A DNA stretch of 45,554 nucleotides from an uncultured Collinsella sp. (GCA_900540995.1 UQHO01000016.1:1-45554), one strand, 5' to 3'; counted from the first letter of the stretch, positions 1 to 7,951 are shown. Numbers and translations: made by a program. Notes: generated by a model not told the origin, from the sequence alone.

Positions 1-48
1 TCCGGTCCGACCGGGCCGCGCGGCAAGGAGATATATTGCCAGACCGGA
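1..48. repeat. Inverted repeat at the window edge
   Basis: TCCGGTC at 1-7 is the reverse complement of GACCGGA at 42-48, and an inner GGCAA/TTGCC pair is nested inside. Together they could fold into a hairpin. A second small dyad (GTGCGGA at 127-133, TCCGCAC at 137-143) follows. Between 112 and 243 I see no convincing gene, only AT-richer intergenic sequence. Confidence 0.3.
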
Positions 49-111
49 GGGGCCCTGTGGGACGTCAATTCCACTCTTCACAAGTCCTACACAACATATT
101 GCTTTCTATAG
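1..111 (+). CDS. Possible 3' end of a collagen-like reading frame (partial)
   Basis: Frame 1 is open from the window edge to a TAG at 109-111, giving 36 residues. The first residues read as Gly-X-Y triplets (GPTGPRG), followed by a non-repetitive tail with two cysteines that ends in YCFL. Gly-X-Y repeats are typical of collagen-like surface proteins, and such repeats often break assemblies, which would fit an edge here. The frame is short, has no visible start and overlaps an inverted repeat, so it may be chance. No function is claimed. Confidence 0.2.
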   Translation, partial: SGPTGPRGKEIYCQTGGALWDVNSTLHKSYTTYCFL

Positions 112-243
112 GTAATAGAAAGACTGGTGCGGATCTTCCGCACGTATCAGATGATGACCCTTTGGTTCAGGAATATATAGAGATCGGTCACTTATAAGTG
201 TTTATCTACCCGCGCTTTTAGCAATGTAAACCGCGCTTCAGAT

Positions 244-279
244 AAAAAGAGGGAGCGCCGCGCACAACGCGACACTCCC
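244..279 (-). terminator. Rho-independent terminator of infC-rpmI-rplT
   Basis: Read on the minus strand, GGGAGTGTCGCG pairs over 12 positions (two G-U) with CGCGGCGCTCCC around a TTGTG loop and is followed by TCTTTTTATC. It starts about 20 nt after the rplT stop codon, where the operon should end. Confidence 0.85.
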
Positions 280-300
280 CTAGCGATTCAAGAGAATCTA

Positions 301-660
301 TTAGGCCTCGAGAGCCTTCTTGGCGATGGCGGCCAGCTCGTTGAAGGACTCGATGTCCTCGTAAGCCATCTGAGCCAGGACCTTGCGGTCGAGCTCGATG
401 CCGGCAACCTTCAGGCCGTGCATGAACTGAGAGTAAGAGATGTCGTTCAGACGAGCAGCAGCGTTGATACGAGTAATCCAGAGAGAACGGATCTCGCGCT
501 TCTTGTTGCGGCGATCACGATACTGATACTGCAGAGAGTGCTGGACCTGCTCTTTAGCATGCTTGTAAGTACGCGAAGCGGCACCGTAGTAACCCTTCGC
601 ACGGTGCATAACGGTACGGCGCTTCTTCTTGGCGGCAACAGCGCGCTTAATACGTGCCAT
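301..660 (-). CDS. rplT: 50S ribosomal protein L20
   Basis: L20 binds 23S rRNA early in assembly of the large subunit and in many bacteria also represses its own operon. The 119-residue product has the usual length and the very basic N-terminus of the family (MARIKRAVAAKKKRRTVMHR), then the conserved RAKGYYGAASR and RDRRNKKREIRSLWI blocks and the C-terminal globular part ending near FNELAAIAKKALEA. It is the last gene of infC-rpmI-rplT on the minus strand, 46 nt after rpmI, and is followed by a strong terminator. Nothing is unusual in the protein. Confidence 0.98.
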   Translation of the reverse strand: MARIKRAVAAKKKRRTVMHRAKGYYGAASRTYKHAKEQVQHSLQYQYRDRRNKKREIRSLWITRINAAARLNDISYSQFMHGLKVAGIELDRKVLAQMAYEDIESFNELAAIAKKALEA

Positions 661-706
661 GTTCTATCAACTCCTAGACGGTAAAACGAAAAACGGGAAC
701 GCGAAC

Positions 707-898
707 TTAGGCGAGACGCGACTTGATAACCTTGCGGTCGGCAGCGGCGATCTCGGTCTCCTGACGGAAGCCACGCTTACGCTTGGTGGACTTCTTGCTC
801 AGGATGTGGCTCTTGAAAGCCTTGGCGCGCATAAGCTTGCCGGTACCAGTCTTGCGGAAACGCTTCTTGGTGCCGCTGTGGGACTTCATCTTAGGCAT
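707..898 (-). CDS. rpmI: 50S ribosomal protein L35
   Basis: L35 is a small basic protein of the large ribosomal subunit. The 63-residue product begins MPKMKSHSGTKKRFRKTGTGK, the family signature, and continues with the expected Lys/Arg-rich AFKSHILSKKSTKRKRGFR. Length is typical (about 65). It sits between infC and rplT, the standard order. A good Shine-Dalgarno (aaggagtatttc before ATG) supports the start. Confidence 0.97.
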   Translation of the reverse strand: MPKMKSHSGTKKRFRKTGTGKLMRAKAFKSHILSKKSTKRKRGFRQETEIAAADRKVIKSRLA

Positions 899-930
899 GA
901 AATACTCCTTAATCGGTTACAGAACACTAG

Positions 931-1485
931 TTACTTGGTATCGCTTGCCGCTTTATCCTCATCGAAGGCGCCCTTAATCGGGGCGAGCAGCATAAGCATG
1001 TTACGGCCTTCCATCTTAGGCTTGGACTCGACCGTAGCGTAAGGCTTGAGATCCTCGGCGAGACGCTCGAGAACGTTAAGGCCCTGCTCCGGGTGAGCCA
1101 TCTCACGGCCGCGGAACATGATGGTGATCTTAACGCGTGCGCCCTTCTTGAGGAAACGCAGAACGTGGCCCTTCTTGGTCTCGTAGTCGCCAACGTCGAT
1201 CTTGGGTCGGAACTTCATTTCCTTGACCTCGACCTTGGACTGGTTCTTACGAGCAGCCTTGGCCTTCATGGCCTGCTGGTACTTGAACTTACCGTAGTCC
1301 ATGACCTTGCAGACCGGCGGCTCCGCGTTGGGAGCGATCTCGACCAGGTCGAGACCCTGATCGTCGGCGACGCGCTGGGCATCGCGGATGGCGAACAGGC
1401 CGAGCTGAGAGCCATCGACGCCAATCAAACGACACGAAGATGCAGTGATCTCGTCGTTGATGCGGGTGTCATCAGACTTAGCTAT
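931..1485 (-). CDS. infC: Translation initiation factor IF-3, apparent AUA start
   Basis: IF-3 binds the 30S subunit, prevents premature 50S joining and proofreads start codons. The product carries the N-domain (TRINDEI, LGLFAIRDAQRVADDQGLDLVEI), the linker (PPVCKVMDYGKFKYQ) and the C-domain (KFRPKIDVGDYETKKGHVLRFLKKGARVKI, FRGREMAHPEQG). An in-frame ATG at 1500 has no Shine-Dalgarno and itself contains the GGAGG; that GGAGG sits eight bases before an ATA codon at 1485-1483, giving IAKSDDTRINDEI. A rare start codon is the known basis of infC autoregulation in other bacteria (AUU in E. coli), so I prefer ATA, giving 184 residues. With the ATG it would be 189. A leader hairpin lies directly upstream. 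Confidence 0.9.
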   Translation of the reverse strand: MAKSDDTRINDEITASSCRLIGVDGSQLGLFAIRDAQRVADDQGLDLVEIAPNAEPPVCKVMDYGKFKYQQAMKAKAARKNQSKVEVKEMKFRPKIDVGDYETKKGHVLRFLKKGARVKITIMFRGREMAHPEQGLNVLERLAEDLKPYATVESKPKMEGRNMLMLLAPIKGAFDEDKAASDTK

Positions 1486-1504
1486 TTTCCCTACCTCCAT
1501 TCAT

Positions 1505-1569
1505 AAAAAAATAACCCGGCGCTTCTCAGCAACCAGGTCGTACACATAGACTTCCTCGATTTGAGGAAG
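1505..1569 (-). promoter_or_regulatory. infC leader attenuator-like hairpins
   Basis: On the minus strand a hairpin (ACCTGG at 1538-1533 with CCGGGT at 1519-1514, plus an inner GCT-GAGA-AGC) is followed at once by TTATTTTTTTA and then by the infC ribosome binding site. This is a terminator inside the leader. Just upstream is a perfect 7-bp hairpin CTTCCTC-AAATC-GAGGAAG (1551-1569), and further upstream GGAACC-TGAG-GGTTCC (about 1620-1636). The layout suggests transcription attenuation of the operon. In Bacillus the corresponding leader is controlled by L20; whether L20 acts here is inference. Confidence 0.6.
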
Positions 1570-1701
1570 GGAATCTAAGTTGTATGACCAGTCAGCTGCT
1601 CATTGGCGCCAAAAGGTGGGAACCCTCAGGTTCCTCTTTAGGGCATTGCGGGAACAACGCCTTGCGAATAATAACACGTACAGCACGTTATCACATTACG
1701 T

Positions 1702-1770
1702 ACACGAAAAAGGGGCCTTGACCCCCTTGAACACTCGCTTGTATGTATGGTGCCCGAGGCGAGACTCGAA
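1702..1770 (-). repeat. Second copy of tRNA-Leu 3' end plus terminator
   Basis: This stretch is nearly the same as 1885-1954 and lies in the same orientation. It holds a terminator-like hairpin (GGGG-TCAAGG-CCCC then TTTTT on the minus strand, 1707-1729) and 22 nt matching the 3' end of the tRNA-Leu gene with CCA (1749-1770). The rest of the tRNA is missing. Between the two copies (1771-1884) there are several small palindromes, including CAAACAGGC-CACAA-GCCTGTTTG at 1832-1854, and no gene. It may be an attachment-site scar or the remains of a tandem tRNA copy. Confidence 0.7.
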
Positions 1771-1888
1771 GGGCCTTCGCTTCGCGAAGCTCCAGGCTTC
1801 GGGCGCGTGGCGCCCTCGCCACGCTCCGCTACAAACAGGCCACAAGCCTGTTTGCTTAACGCTTCGCGCGCTCACGCGAGTTCGACAC

Positions 1889-1912
1889 GAAAAAGGGGGC
1901 CTAGGCCCCCTT
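1889..1912 (-). terminator. Terminator after tRNA-Leu
   Basis: The perfect 16-bp palindrome GGGGGCCTAGGCCCCC is followed on the minus strand by TTTTT. It lies about 20 nt after the tRNA 3' end. It is part of the duplicated block 1885-1954. Confidence 0.8.
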
Positions 1913-1931
1913 GAACGCTCACTTGCATGTA

Positions 1932-2020
1932 TGGTGCCCGAGGCGAGACTCGAACTCGCACGTTGTTGCCAACGGTGGATTTTGAGTCCACTGCGTCTGC
2001 CAATTCCGCCACTCGGGCAC
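1932..2020 (-). tRNA. tRNA-Leu (anticodon CAA)
   Basis: The minus strand gives an acceptor stem GTGCCCG/CGGGCAC with CCA encoded. The D arm follows, then an anticodon stem GTGGA/TCCAC around the loop CTCAAAA (anticodon CAA, reading UUG). A long variable arm (CGTTGGCAACAACG) marks a class II tRNA, and the T arm has GTTCGAGTC. The 89-nt length including CCA fits tRNA-Leu. A TAAACT box at 2040-2035 may be its -10. Its last 22 nt are duplicated at 1749-1770. Confidence 0.95.
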
Positions 2021-2057
2021 GTAATGCGTGAGTTAGTTTATCACAGCTTTCTACCGA

Positions 2058-3491
2058 TTAGTCCGAAAATGGAACTTCGAGCATTTTCATGAGTTCGACC
2101 GTACGGAGCATCTCGCGCTGACGGCATCCACGACCTTCGACCGAAGCCTCACCCATCTGGTTATCGTAAGGGTCCTCGCGCATGCCGTCGAAAGAGGGCT
2201 CAAACTCTGCCTGGAATCGATCGTTGGCCACCATACGCCACGGATCGAGATTGCCAAAGTAGTGACGGCGGCGCCACTCCTCCCCCATCCTGCGAGCAGA
2301 AGATCCAAATGACACGTCGGCGTTGAGCCAACCGGTCTGCGGCGTATAGAACTCTGCCCAGTCGTGCGACCCCACCGAATCGGGCGCAACATACAGGCCG
2401 CTCTGCCAACGGGCAGGCACGCCCGCGATACGGCACATGGTGATAAACGTGAGCGCCATAACGCCGCAATCGCCGCGGAGCGAATGCGCACAGTCATCGG
2501 CAATAGATCCCAAAAGCAAGTACGGCGGTTGATAGCGATAGTCGACATACTGCGTCAGATAATCATAGATAGCACGGGCGCGATCGAGCGGATCCTCGAG
2601 TCCGCCAACAACACTGGCCGTCAGCTGCTGCAGGTACGGCGTAAATGCAATGTGCGGACGGTCCTCGGAAATATCCTCGGGCAGAGGCGCGTCCATACGC
2701 GGATGAACCGGAAGTGCGCCACCGTAGACATCACAATAAGCAGCATCGATGTGATAACGATAGGTCACCGAGAATGAGCGTTCACTCGAAGAAGACCACG
2801 AGGCGGTACGTGCCGAAGCGTTCGCGGGAGCAACAGCACCCTCCGGCGTCATGTCGAGAATCTCGACCCGAGACTGCTGGCGGCAGGTGGCGGCAACGGG
2901 AAGCCAAGCGCGAACGGTCTCCCCCTCTAGAGCGCCGGGGACAGACACAGATGCTTTAAGCGTAATGACGCGAGCCAATCCGTTTTGCGACTCCATCTCC
3001 TTGAGCATCTCGTTGCGCAGTGCAATTCCGTCCGTAGGATCGGGACGCATGCCGGGGACCTCTTTGGGATATACGCGAAGCGAATCGAGGAAGTTGTCGA
3101 GAACGAACAGCTCGCCATCGATAAAGCGCCAGTCAATACGCTTACGGTCAATCAGATCGTCAAACTGCACCTCGGTAAACTCAGGCCACTCCTCGCGAAT
3201 CATCGCAATAGCTCGATCGCGCGACACCGAAAAATGAAGCGGCGTCTCAAGCATGCGATACCGCTCGGCACGAACGCAGGCAGCAAGCGAGGGATCGGGA
3301 TCTTGGGCAAGTAGGCGGTCGCAAGCCTCAATAGCCTGCGAAAGATACCCCGCGTCCTTTAAACGCAGGATCTCGGGTGGCAAGCCAATATCTAGAAAAC
3401 GGAAGTCATCATTGCAAACATCAACAGAGCAACCAACCGGCCCCTCGTCAATAACCTTCCCATCCGAAGGCAGCACATTAATAACAGCCAT
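2058..3491 (-). CDS. Transglutaminase-like domain protein
   Basis: The 477-residue product has a transglutaminase/protease-like core near its C-terminus with an apparent Cys-His-Asp triad: Cys342 in GDCGVMA, His376 in SHDWAEFY and Asp392 in NADVSFG. In this family the fold catalyses either cross-linking or peptide cleavage; which applies here cannot be told. There is no signal peptide or membrane segment, so it is probably cytoplasmic. The N-terminal third (tetratricopeptide-like, residues about 40-80) and the middle are of unknown role. An ATG 12 codons upstream lacks a ribosome binding site, whereas GGAG lies six bases before the ATG at 3491, so that start is used. It is a single gene on the minus strand, ending 37 nt from tRNA-Leu. 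Confidence 0.8.
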   Translation of the reverse strand: MAVINVLPSDGKVIDEGPVGCSVDVCNDDFRFLDIGLPPEILRLKDAGYLSQAIEACDRLLAQDPDPSLAACVRAERYRMLETPLHFSVSRDRAIAMIREEWPEFTEVQFDDLIDRKRIDWRFIDGELFVLDNFLDSLRVYPKEVPGMRPDPTDGIALRNEMLKEMESQNGLARVITLKASVSVPGALEGETVRAWLPVAATCRQQSRVEILDMTPEGAVAPANASARTASWSSSSERSFSVTYRYHIDAAYCDVYGGALPVHPRMDAPLPEDISEDRPHIAFTPYLQQLTASVVGGLEDPLDRARAIYDYLTQYVDYRYQPPYLLLGSIADDCAHSLRGDCGVMALTFITMCRIAGVPARWQSGLYVAPDSVGSHDWAEFYTPQTGWLNADVSFGSSARRMGEEWRRRHYFGNLDPWRMVANDRFQAEFEPSFDGMREDPYDNQMGEASVEGRGCRQREMLRTVELMKMLEVPFSD

Positions 3492-3631
3492 ACCAAACTC
3501 CAAGTCATTAGAACTCTTGAAGCCCATTGTAGCGAGATAAAAAAGAAAGCCCCAACAAGGGAGCCATCAACACCGCCGAGCGGTAGTCAAAAAATGAATT
3601 CAGCCCAGTAACCCTGTAGCGAGTTAACGAA

Positions 3632-3724
3632 GGAGGCCCCGTTCACCCGAAGCTTTTCCCATTGCGCGACTTCTGGCAAAGCCAGGTGAGCGCAAGGGAA
3701 AAGCGTAGGGTGAACGGGGCCTCC
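3632..3724. repeat. 93-bp nested inverted repeat (hairpin element)
   Basis: The outer arms are a perfect 17-bp inverted repeat (GGAGGCCCCGTTCACCC at 3632-3648 and its complement at 3708-3724). Inside are GCTTTTCCC/GGGAAAAGC, TTGCGC/GCGCAA and CTGGC-AAA-GCCAG. About 37 base pairs form with small internal loops. It lies 22 nt past the fba stop codon, but no T-tract follows on either strand, so it is not a simple terminator. It may act as a transcript-end stabiliser or be a small non-autonomous repeat. The stretch 3492-3631 upstream holds nothing else I can name. Confidence 0.75.
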
Positions 3725-3746
3725 GACGGGAAAGTTAAACCGCTAC

Positions 3747-4613
3747 TTACGCCTTGTTGACGGAGCCAAACTCCTCCATGAGCTCCTTGGTGCGGGCAAC
3801 GATGTTGTCGCGACCAGGCTTGAGGAGCTTGCGGGGGTCAAAGCCCTTGCCCTGCTGATCCTTGCCGGCCTCGATGTACTCGCGAACGCCCTTGGCGAAG
3901 ACGAGCTGCAGGTCGGTGTTGACGTTGATCTTGGAGATGCCCAGGGAGATGGCCTTCTTGATCTGATCCTCGGGGATGCCGGTGCCACCGTGCAGAACGA
4001 GGGGCAGGTCGCCGGTCTGAGCCTTGATCTCACCAAGACGCTCGAAGGAAAGGCCGGCCCAGTCGGCGGGGTACACGCCGTGGATGTTGCCGATGCCGCA
4101 GGCGAGGAAGTCGACGCCCAGGTCGGCAATCTGCTTGCACTCAGCGGGGTCAGCGAGCTCGCCGTTGGAGGTCACGCCGTCCTCGGTGCCGCCGATGCCG
4201 CCAACCTCGGCCTCGATGGACATGCCCTTGGAGTGGGCAAGCTCAACGAGCTCCTTGGTGCGGTCGAGGTTAAGCTGGAAGGTCTCCTCGTGAGAGCCGT
4301 CATACATGATGGACGTGAAGCCGGCCTCGATGCACTTGAAGCAGTCCTCGTAAGAACCGTGATCGAGGTGAAGGGCGACGGGAACGGTAACGCCCGTGGC
4401 CTCGACGGCAGCCTTGACCATGTCGGCGCAGACCTTGAAACCGCCCATCCACTTAGCGGCACCGGCGGTGCACTGAAGGATCAGCGGAGACTTGGCCTCC
4501 TCGGCGGCCTGGAGAATAGCCAGGGTCCACTCGAGATTGTTGGTGTTGAAGGCACCGAGAGCGTACTTGCCGGCCTCGGCCTTCTTGAGCATGTCTGCTG
4601 CGTTGACGAGCAT
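3747..4613 (-). CDS. fba: Class II fructose-1,6-bisphosphate aldolase
   Basis: This enzyme splits fructose 1,6-bisphosphate into dihydroxyacetone phosphate and glyceraldehyde 3-phosphate in glycolysis, using a zinc ion. The 288-residue length is typical. Recognisable blocks are GKYALGAFNTNNLEW at the N-terminus, the zinc-ligand and active-site region LHLDHGSYEDC, YDGSHEETF, EAEVGGIGGTEDG, GNIHGVYP and the phosphate-binding LVLHGGTGIPEDQIKKAI followed by KINVNTDLQ. The start at 4613 is set by AGGAGG eight bases upstream; a longer frame to 4709 would read through the promoter region. It appears to be monocistronic. Confidence 0.96.
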   Translation of the reverse strand: MLVNAADMLKKAEAGKYALGAFNTNNLEWTLAILQAAEEAKSPLILQCTAGAAKWMGGFKVCADMVKAAVEATGVTVPVALHLDHGSYEDCFKCIEAGFTSIMYDGSHEETFQLNLDRTKELVELAHSKGMSIEAEVGGIGGTEDGVTSNGELADPAECKQIADLGVDFLACGIGNIHGVYPADWAGLSFERLGEIKAQTGDLPLVLHGGTGIPEDQIKKAISLGISKINVNTDLQLVFAKGVREYIEAGKDQQGKGFDPRKLLKPGRDNIVARTKELMEEFGSVNKA

Positions 4614-4653
4614 AAAAGAAACCTCCTGTAAGGTTGCTCCGATAACGCCTGAG

Positions 4654-4681
4654 ATTTTACCACGGCGCACCCGAGCATAAA
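4654..4681 (-). promoter_or_regulatory. Possible fba promoter
   Basis: Minus-strand TGGTAAAAT (TAAAAT at 4659-4654) resembles an extended -10 box about 40 nt before the fba start. A weak TTTATG lies 16 bases further upstream. The call rests on the -10 alone. The rest of the gap to 4807 shows no gene. Confidence 0.35.
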
Positions 4682-4807
4682 CGTTCGTTTGTTCACGAAT
4701 ATCGTCCAAACAGACTTTTTTGACCGTTTGCCGTACGGAATCGACCCGTTGGGGAAAAATAGCTTGACGTTTGGACGCTTCTCGTGCTTCAAAAGCCGAC
4801 TATTAAG

Positions 4808-5491
4808 CTAAATCTGCATGAAAGGGTTCTGCATGAGCTCGCGTGCCATGGTGGTCGAATCGCCATGGCCGGTTAGGCAAACGGTATCGGGCGGGAGAAG
4901 CCGGGCGAGCTTGGAGAGCGAGCGCAGAATTGCCGCCTCGTCTCCTCCAGAAAGATCGGTGCGGCCGTGCCCACCCGGAAACAGGGTGTCGCCCACAAAG
5001 GCAATGTTCCCCTGCTCGGTGGCAGCAAACAAGACGATCCCGCCCGGCGTATGCCCTGGCGTCTCGATCACCTGCAGGTAGATATCGCCCACCTCGATAG
5101 CATCTCCCTCGGCGAGCAGGCGCGTCGGCTCCCCGGGGTCAGGCGTCTCAATGCCCCACATAGCTCGCTGTTCCTCGATGTTCGCATGCGGCACCGCCAC
5201 ATCCTTAGCACACAGCTCATACTGGCAGCCCTCGCCAACGGTGGTTCGCACGCCTGCAACACCACCAACATGATCGGCATGGCCATGAGTGCATACGGCG
5301 CCAAACACGCGTACGCCGGGATGCTCGGCTCGGATATGCTCCATCAAGCGCTCTCCTTCCCATGCGGGGTCGATAATCACGCACTCATTGTCCGAAATAA
5401 CAGCATAGCTATTGGTCTGAATGGGACCGTTTACGAGCGTCTCGATCTTGACCGATCCCTTGGGAGTTAAATCCAAGGACACAGCACTCAT
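4808..5491 (-). CDS. MBL-fold metallo-hydrolase (glyoxalase II-like)
   Basis: The 227-residue protein has the metallo-beta-lactamase fold signature: the HxHxDH motif at 69-74 (THGHADH), GHTPGG and GDTLFPGGHGRTD in the second half, and a late GHGD, all expected metal ligands. Proteins of this type hydrolyse thioesters such as S-lactoylglutathione or related compounds; the real substrate is unknown. The start has a good ribosome binding site (GGAGAGGGAC). It lies downstream of rel on the same strand with an 84-nt gap that contains a hairpin, so the two may be loosely co-transcribed. Confidence 0.85.
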   Translation of the reverse strand: MSAVSLDLTPKGSVKIETLVNGPIQTNSYAVISDNECVIIDPAWEGERLMEHIRAEHPGVRVFGAVCTHGHADHVGGVAGVRTTVGEGCQYELCAKDVAVPHANIEEQRAMWGIETPDPGEPTRLLAEGDAIEVGDIYLQVIETPGHTPGGIVLFAATEQGNIAFVGDTLFPGGHGRTDLSGGDEAAILRSLSKLARLLPPDTVCLTGHGDSTTMARELMQNPFMQI

Positions 5492-5512
5492 GTCCCTCTC
5501 CTCTCTATAGAA

Positions 5513-5538
5513 CTCGAGGCATCAAACGATGCCTCGAG
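5513..5538. terminator. Hairpin between rel and the MBL gene
   Basis: CTCGAGGCATC and its exact complement flank an AAAC loop, an 11-bp stem. No T-tract follows on the minus strand. It could be a weak terminator, a processing site or an mRNA stabiliser. Confidence 0.45.
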
Positions 5539-5575
5539 TGTAGCGAATATCGATAATGTGGCACGTTCGTCGCGA

Positions 5576-7936
5576 CTAAACGCGGCGCTTAAGCTGGGCT
5601 CCACCCTCACCGGGCATCAGGCGGCGCGCGTCGTAGACCGAGTCAACGCTGCTGATGGAGGCCAGCAGCGGATCCAGACCACTCGCGTCCGAGATCTCGA
5701 CCATAAAGCGCAGGGTTGCAATACCCTCGCGGTTGGTCGACGTGGCGGCAGAAAGGATATTGCCGCCCGCATCGCCAATGGCAATGGTGACATCCTTGAG
5801 AAGGCCCATGCGGTCCAGGCACTCGACCACGATCTCGACCTGGAAGAGGGTGTCGGCAGCGCCGTCCCACTCCACTTCGATCATGCGCTCGGGATGCTCC
5901 ATAAGACCCTTGACGTTGGGACAGTTGGCGCGATGCACCGAAACGCCACGACCGCGCGTGATGAAGCCGACGATGTCGTCGCCCGTCACGGGGTTGCAGC
6001 AATGAGCCAGACGGACCAGTAGGCCGCTGTTGCTCTCGCCCTTGACGATAATGCCGTTACTGGCGCTCTTGCCGCGCTTTTGCGGCTTGCGGTTGGAGCC
6101 GCGAGCAGGCTGCTTCACGACCTCGGCGATAGCCTCGGCCTTGGTGAGCTGTTCCTCGGGCTTGGGGTCCAAGATTTGCTCGACCTTATTGCCCACAGCG
6201 CGCGGGGCAACCTTGCCGGCGCCGACGGCGGCAAACAGGTCCTCGAGCTGCTTGAAGTTAAACTGCTCCGCCACGGCGTTGAGCGCACGCGTCGAACGCG
6301 GCGTAGAAATGCCATAGCCACGCTTACGCAGGTCCTTGGCCAGCATATCGCGACCAGCAGCAGCGTCGTCGTCCTTGGTCGCAGCGGCAAAATAGCGGCG
6401 GATCTTTGACTTGGCGGAAGGTGTCTTAACGATCTTGAGCCAATCACGCGACGGCTTGGAACTCTTGTTAGTCAGAATCTCGACACGGTCACCCGTCTTA
6501 ATCTCGTGCGTGAGCGGAGCCACCGCACCGTTGATTTTGGCGCCGACGCAATGGTTTCCCACCTCGGTGTGAACGGCGTAGGCAAAGTCGAGCGGCGTGG
6601 AGCCGGCACGAAGCGCCATGACCTCGCCCTTGGGCGTAAAGACAAAGATCTCCTGATCGAAGAGGTCGACCTTCAGCGAATGCAGGTATTCCTTGGCATC
6701 GGTGATCTCATCAGACGCAGCCCAATCGAGCGAATGTTTGAGCCAGTTAATCTGGTCGTCCAGACGCTGGGCGTCATTGGTCTTAGACGCAGACGATCCG
6801 CCCGACTTCTTATATAGCCAGTGGGCGGCAATGCCGTACTCGGCCTGCTCATGCATCTCGTAGGTTCGAATCTGAATCTCGAGCGGGCGAGCCGTGGGGC
6901 CGATGACCGTCGTGTGGAGCGACTGGTAGTTATTGACCTTGGGCATGGCGATATAGTCTTTAAAGCGACCGGGCATGGGGTGCCACAGCGTGTGCACCGC
7001 GCCGAGCGTGGAGTAGCAATCGCGCACCGAATGCGTGATGACGCGCAGTGCCACCAGGTCGTAGATCTCGGAGAATTCCTTGCCCTTGCGCTTCATCTTT
7101 TGGTAGATGGACCAATAGTGCTTGGAACGGCCGTTGATCTGGAAGTCTTCCAGGCCAATGCGGTTGAGCTCGTCGGTGAGCGTCTTGATGGTCTCGGCCA
7201 GATAGCGCTCACGGACCTCGCGCGACTCCGCCACCATGCGTGCGATGCGCTGGTAGGCATCGGGCTCCAGGTAGAAGAAGGACAGGTCCTCGAGCTCCCA
7301 TTTAATGGAGCTCATGCCCAGACGGTCGGCCAGGGGCGCGTACACGTCCATGGTCTCACGAGCCTTAAACAGGCGACGGTCCTCACGCAGGGCGGCAAGG
7401 GTGCGCATGTTGTGCAGACGATCGGCAAGCTTAACGATAATGACGCGGATGTCCTTGGACATGGCGAGGAACATCTTGCGCAGCGTGAGGGCCTGCTTCT
7501 CGTCCATGCTGTCGACTTCGATGTTGGTGAGCTTGGTCACGCCATCGACGAGCTCGGCCACCGTATCGCCAAACAGGCCGGAAACATCGGCAAGCGAGGT
7601 CTCGGTATCCTCGACGGTATCGTGCAGCAGCGCGGCGCACACCACGTCACAGTCCATCTTGAGGTCGGCCAAAATGATGGCCACCTCGACGGGATGGTTA
7701 ATGTACATCTCGCCCGAGCGGCGCTTTTGGTTGCAGTGTTTCTCGGCGGCAAAGCAGTAGGCCTGTTCAACCTTAGAGAAGTCGTCCTCATTCATATATT
7801 TGAGGCACAGGCGCTCCAGCTTGTCGTAGCTGTCCGCCATAATCTCGGGCGGCAGCTCATCAGCATGCTTATAGTGCTCCATCTCCGAGAACGGCTGGAG
7901 GGTGGAATCATGGGCGGTACGGGCTGCGGCATCCAT
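5576..7936 (-). CDS. rel: Bifunctional (p)ppGpp synthetase/hydrolase Rel
   Basis: Rel makes (p)ppGpp from ATP and GTP/GDP when ribosomes sense uncharged tRNA and degrades it otherwise. The 786-residue product has the full long-RSH layout: an HD hydrolase domain (LLHDTVED at 103-110, KLADRLHNMRTL near 170), a synthetase domain (GRSKHYWSIYQKMKRKG, then GRFKDYIAMPKVNNYQSLHT), a TGS domain (IFVFTPKGEVMAL), and a C-terminal ACT domain. The RFKD motif in the synthetase is the basic RxKD form found in bifunctional enzymes, and the HD residues are intact, so both activities are expected. It follows recJ by only 15 nt on the same strand and is probably co-transcribed with it. Confidence 0.95.
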   Translation of the reverse strand: MDAAARTAHDSTLQPFSEMEHYKHADELPPEIMADSYDKLERLCLKYMNEDDFSKVEQAYCFAAEKHCNQKRRSGEMYINHPVEVAIILADLKMDCDVVCAALLHDTVEDTETSLADVSGLFGDTVAELVDGVTKLTNIEVDSMDEKQALTLRKMFLAMSKDIRVIIVKLADRLHNMRTLAALREDRRLFKARETMDVYAPLADRLGMSSIKWELEDLSFFYLEPDAYQRIARMVAESREVRERYLAETIKTLTDELNRIGLEDFQINGRSKHYWSIYQKMKRKGKEFSEIYDLVALRVITHSVRDCYSTLGAVHTLWHPMPGRFKDYIAMPKVNNYQSLHTTVIGPTARPLEIQIRTYEMHEQAEYGIAAHWLYKKSGGSSASKTNDAQRLDDQINWLKHSLDWAASDEITDAKEYLHSLKVDLFDQEIFVFTPKGEVMALRAGSTPLDFAYAVHTEVGNHCVGAKINGAVAPLTHEIKTGDRVEILTNKSSKPSRDWLKIVKTPSAKSKIRRYFAAATKDDDAAAGRDMLAKDLRKRGYGISTPRSTRALNAVAEQFNFKQLEDLFAAVGAGKVAPRAVGNKVEQILDPKPEEQLTKAEAIAEVVKQPARGSNRKPQKRGKSASNGIIVKGESNSGLLVRLAHCCNPVTGDDIVGFITRGRGVSVHRANCPNVKGLMEHPERMIEVEWDGAADTLFQVEIVVECLDRMGLLKDVTIAIGDAGGNILSAATSTNREGIATLRFMVEISDASGLDPLLASISSVDSVYDARRLMPGEGGAQLKRRV

Positions 7937-7951
7937 CGAGGTCCCCTTCCC

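Noticed and set aside
4481..4792. A minus-strand frame upstream of fba as a separate gene
   Set aside because: It overlaps the fba start and promoter in another frame and lacks a domain.
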